From: Candidatus Zixiibacteriota bacterium
Lineage (GTDB): Bacteria > SM23-81
NCBI GenBank assembly: GCA_030628225.1
Contig: DAOVRJ010000142.1
Location: 1 to 6,615 of the forward strand
Direction: 5' to 3'
Length of the DNA: 6,615 bases
Positions within the stretch are counted from its first letter, which is position 1. Each line of letters opens with the position of its first letter. Shown piece by piece: positions 6,488 through 6,615 of the stretch. Under the pieces are notes generated by a model. The model worked only from the letters and a program-made list of their open reading frames with translations, was not told the origin of the DNA and made no database searches. The position numbers were made by a program, and so were the translations under genes.

Positions 6488-6515
6488 TTTGCATTTTGCA
6501 TTTTTCATTTTTCAT
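6488..6515 (+). repeat. Heptad array, TTTKCAT family (copy 3)
   Basis: Four units: TTTGCAT, TTTGCAT, TTTTCAT, TTTTCAT. It lies directly before the G-rich hairpin element. Confidence 0.85.
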
Positions 6516-6518
6516 TTG

Positions 6519-6568
6519 GAGTGGTTGGGTTGGAAGGGGGAAGTGTCCCCCTCGCTTCAGCCAGCGTG
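6519..6568 (+). repeat. G-rich hairpin element, direct copy
   Basis: This is the partner of the inverted copy at 131-180 (42 of 50 identical, no gaps). It contains GGTTGGGTTGGAAGGGGG and a perfect six-base-pair hairpin, AGGGGG (6535-6540) with CCCCCT (6547-6552). The similarity fades as the element leads into the stronger hairpins at 6560-6615, which the other copy lacks in this form. Confidence 0.65.
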
Positions 6569-6615
6569 GCGCTGCGCGCCACCGGCTGGCTATCGGCGGT
6601 TGCACCGCCGATGCC
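6560..6615 (+). other. Two adjacent strong hairpins with identical TGC loops
   Basis: The first hairpin pairs GCCAGCGTGGCGC (6560-6572) with GCGCCAC (6576-6582) and GCTGGC (6585-6590), a 13-bp stem with a two-base CG bulge and a TGC loop. The second pairs ATCGGCGGT (6592-6600) with ACCGCCGAT (6604-6612), a perfect 9-bp stem also with a TGC loop; GGC (6588-6590) and GCC (6613-6615) could extend it past a one-base bulge. No T-run follows inside the window, so a terminator cannot be claimed. It may be part of a REP-like element or a structured RNA continuing beyond the edge. Confidence 0.6.

Noticed and set aside
131-6568. The inverted G-rich pair as terminal inverted repeats of a transposon carrying both genes.
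   Set aside because: No transposase or integrase lies between them, the cargo genes converge and look like ordinary chromosomal genes, and the copies lie next to other intergenic repeats. A dispersed element is simpler.
6405-6605. A 66-codon minus-strand open frame that overlaps the start of the Mrp-type gene.
   Set aside because: It runs through the G-rich element and two heptad arrays, has low-complexity composition, and no supported start.

Overview
The window carries two complete, convergently transcribed protein genes set in intergenic DNA that is almost entirely built of very short, degenerate tandem repeats. No RNA gene, transposase, CRISPR array or phage gene is visible. The organism is most likely an uncultured or candidate-phylum bacterium, probably anaerobic. 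This is an inference from a large secreted C25 peptidase with NGDG/PGET-type beta-sandwich domains (common in FCB-group and candidate-phylum genomes), an Mrp ATPase fused to a NifX/NifB-like domain (typical of anaerobes), and repeat-paved intergenic spacers. The sequence does not allow a phylum to be named.

Positions 1-574 hold no credible gene. They contain a TTTKCAT-type heptad array (5-32), a stretch at 33-130 in which I see nothing, an inverted copy of a G-rich hairpin element (131-180), two facing heptad arrays (184-225 and 263-348), a short 9-bp array (349-366), a near-consensus sigma70-type promoter (400-428) and a roughly 140-nt leader with competing base-pairing options. The leader ends in a strong ribosome binding site.

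Positions 575-4810 (+) encode a 1411-residue exported, gingipain-like (family C25) cysteine peptidase with propeptide, catalytic domain and several C-terminal accessory domains. Positions 4811-5160 separate the two convergent genes and are paved with five different heptad families and one 9-bp family; no clear terminator is visible there. Positions 5161-6408 (-) encode an Mrp/NBP35-type iron-sulfur carrier ATPase with a C-terminal dinitrogenase iron-molybdenum cofactor (NifX/NifB-like) domain. Positions 6409-6615 contain the ribosome binding site of that gene, two more heptad arrays, a second copy of the G-rich element in the opposite orientation to the first, and two strong hairpins that run to the window edge.

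The two genes are unlikely to work together: one product is secreted and proteolytic, the other is cytosolic and handles metal clusters, and they do not share a transcript. The most unusual content is the non-coding DNA. At least eleven heptad arrays have the same 7-bp period but different unit sequences. There are also two 9-bp arrays of one family, one of which runs into a stop codon. A G-rich hairpin element near each edge matches at 42 of 50 positions in inverted orientation.
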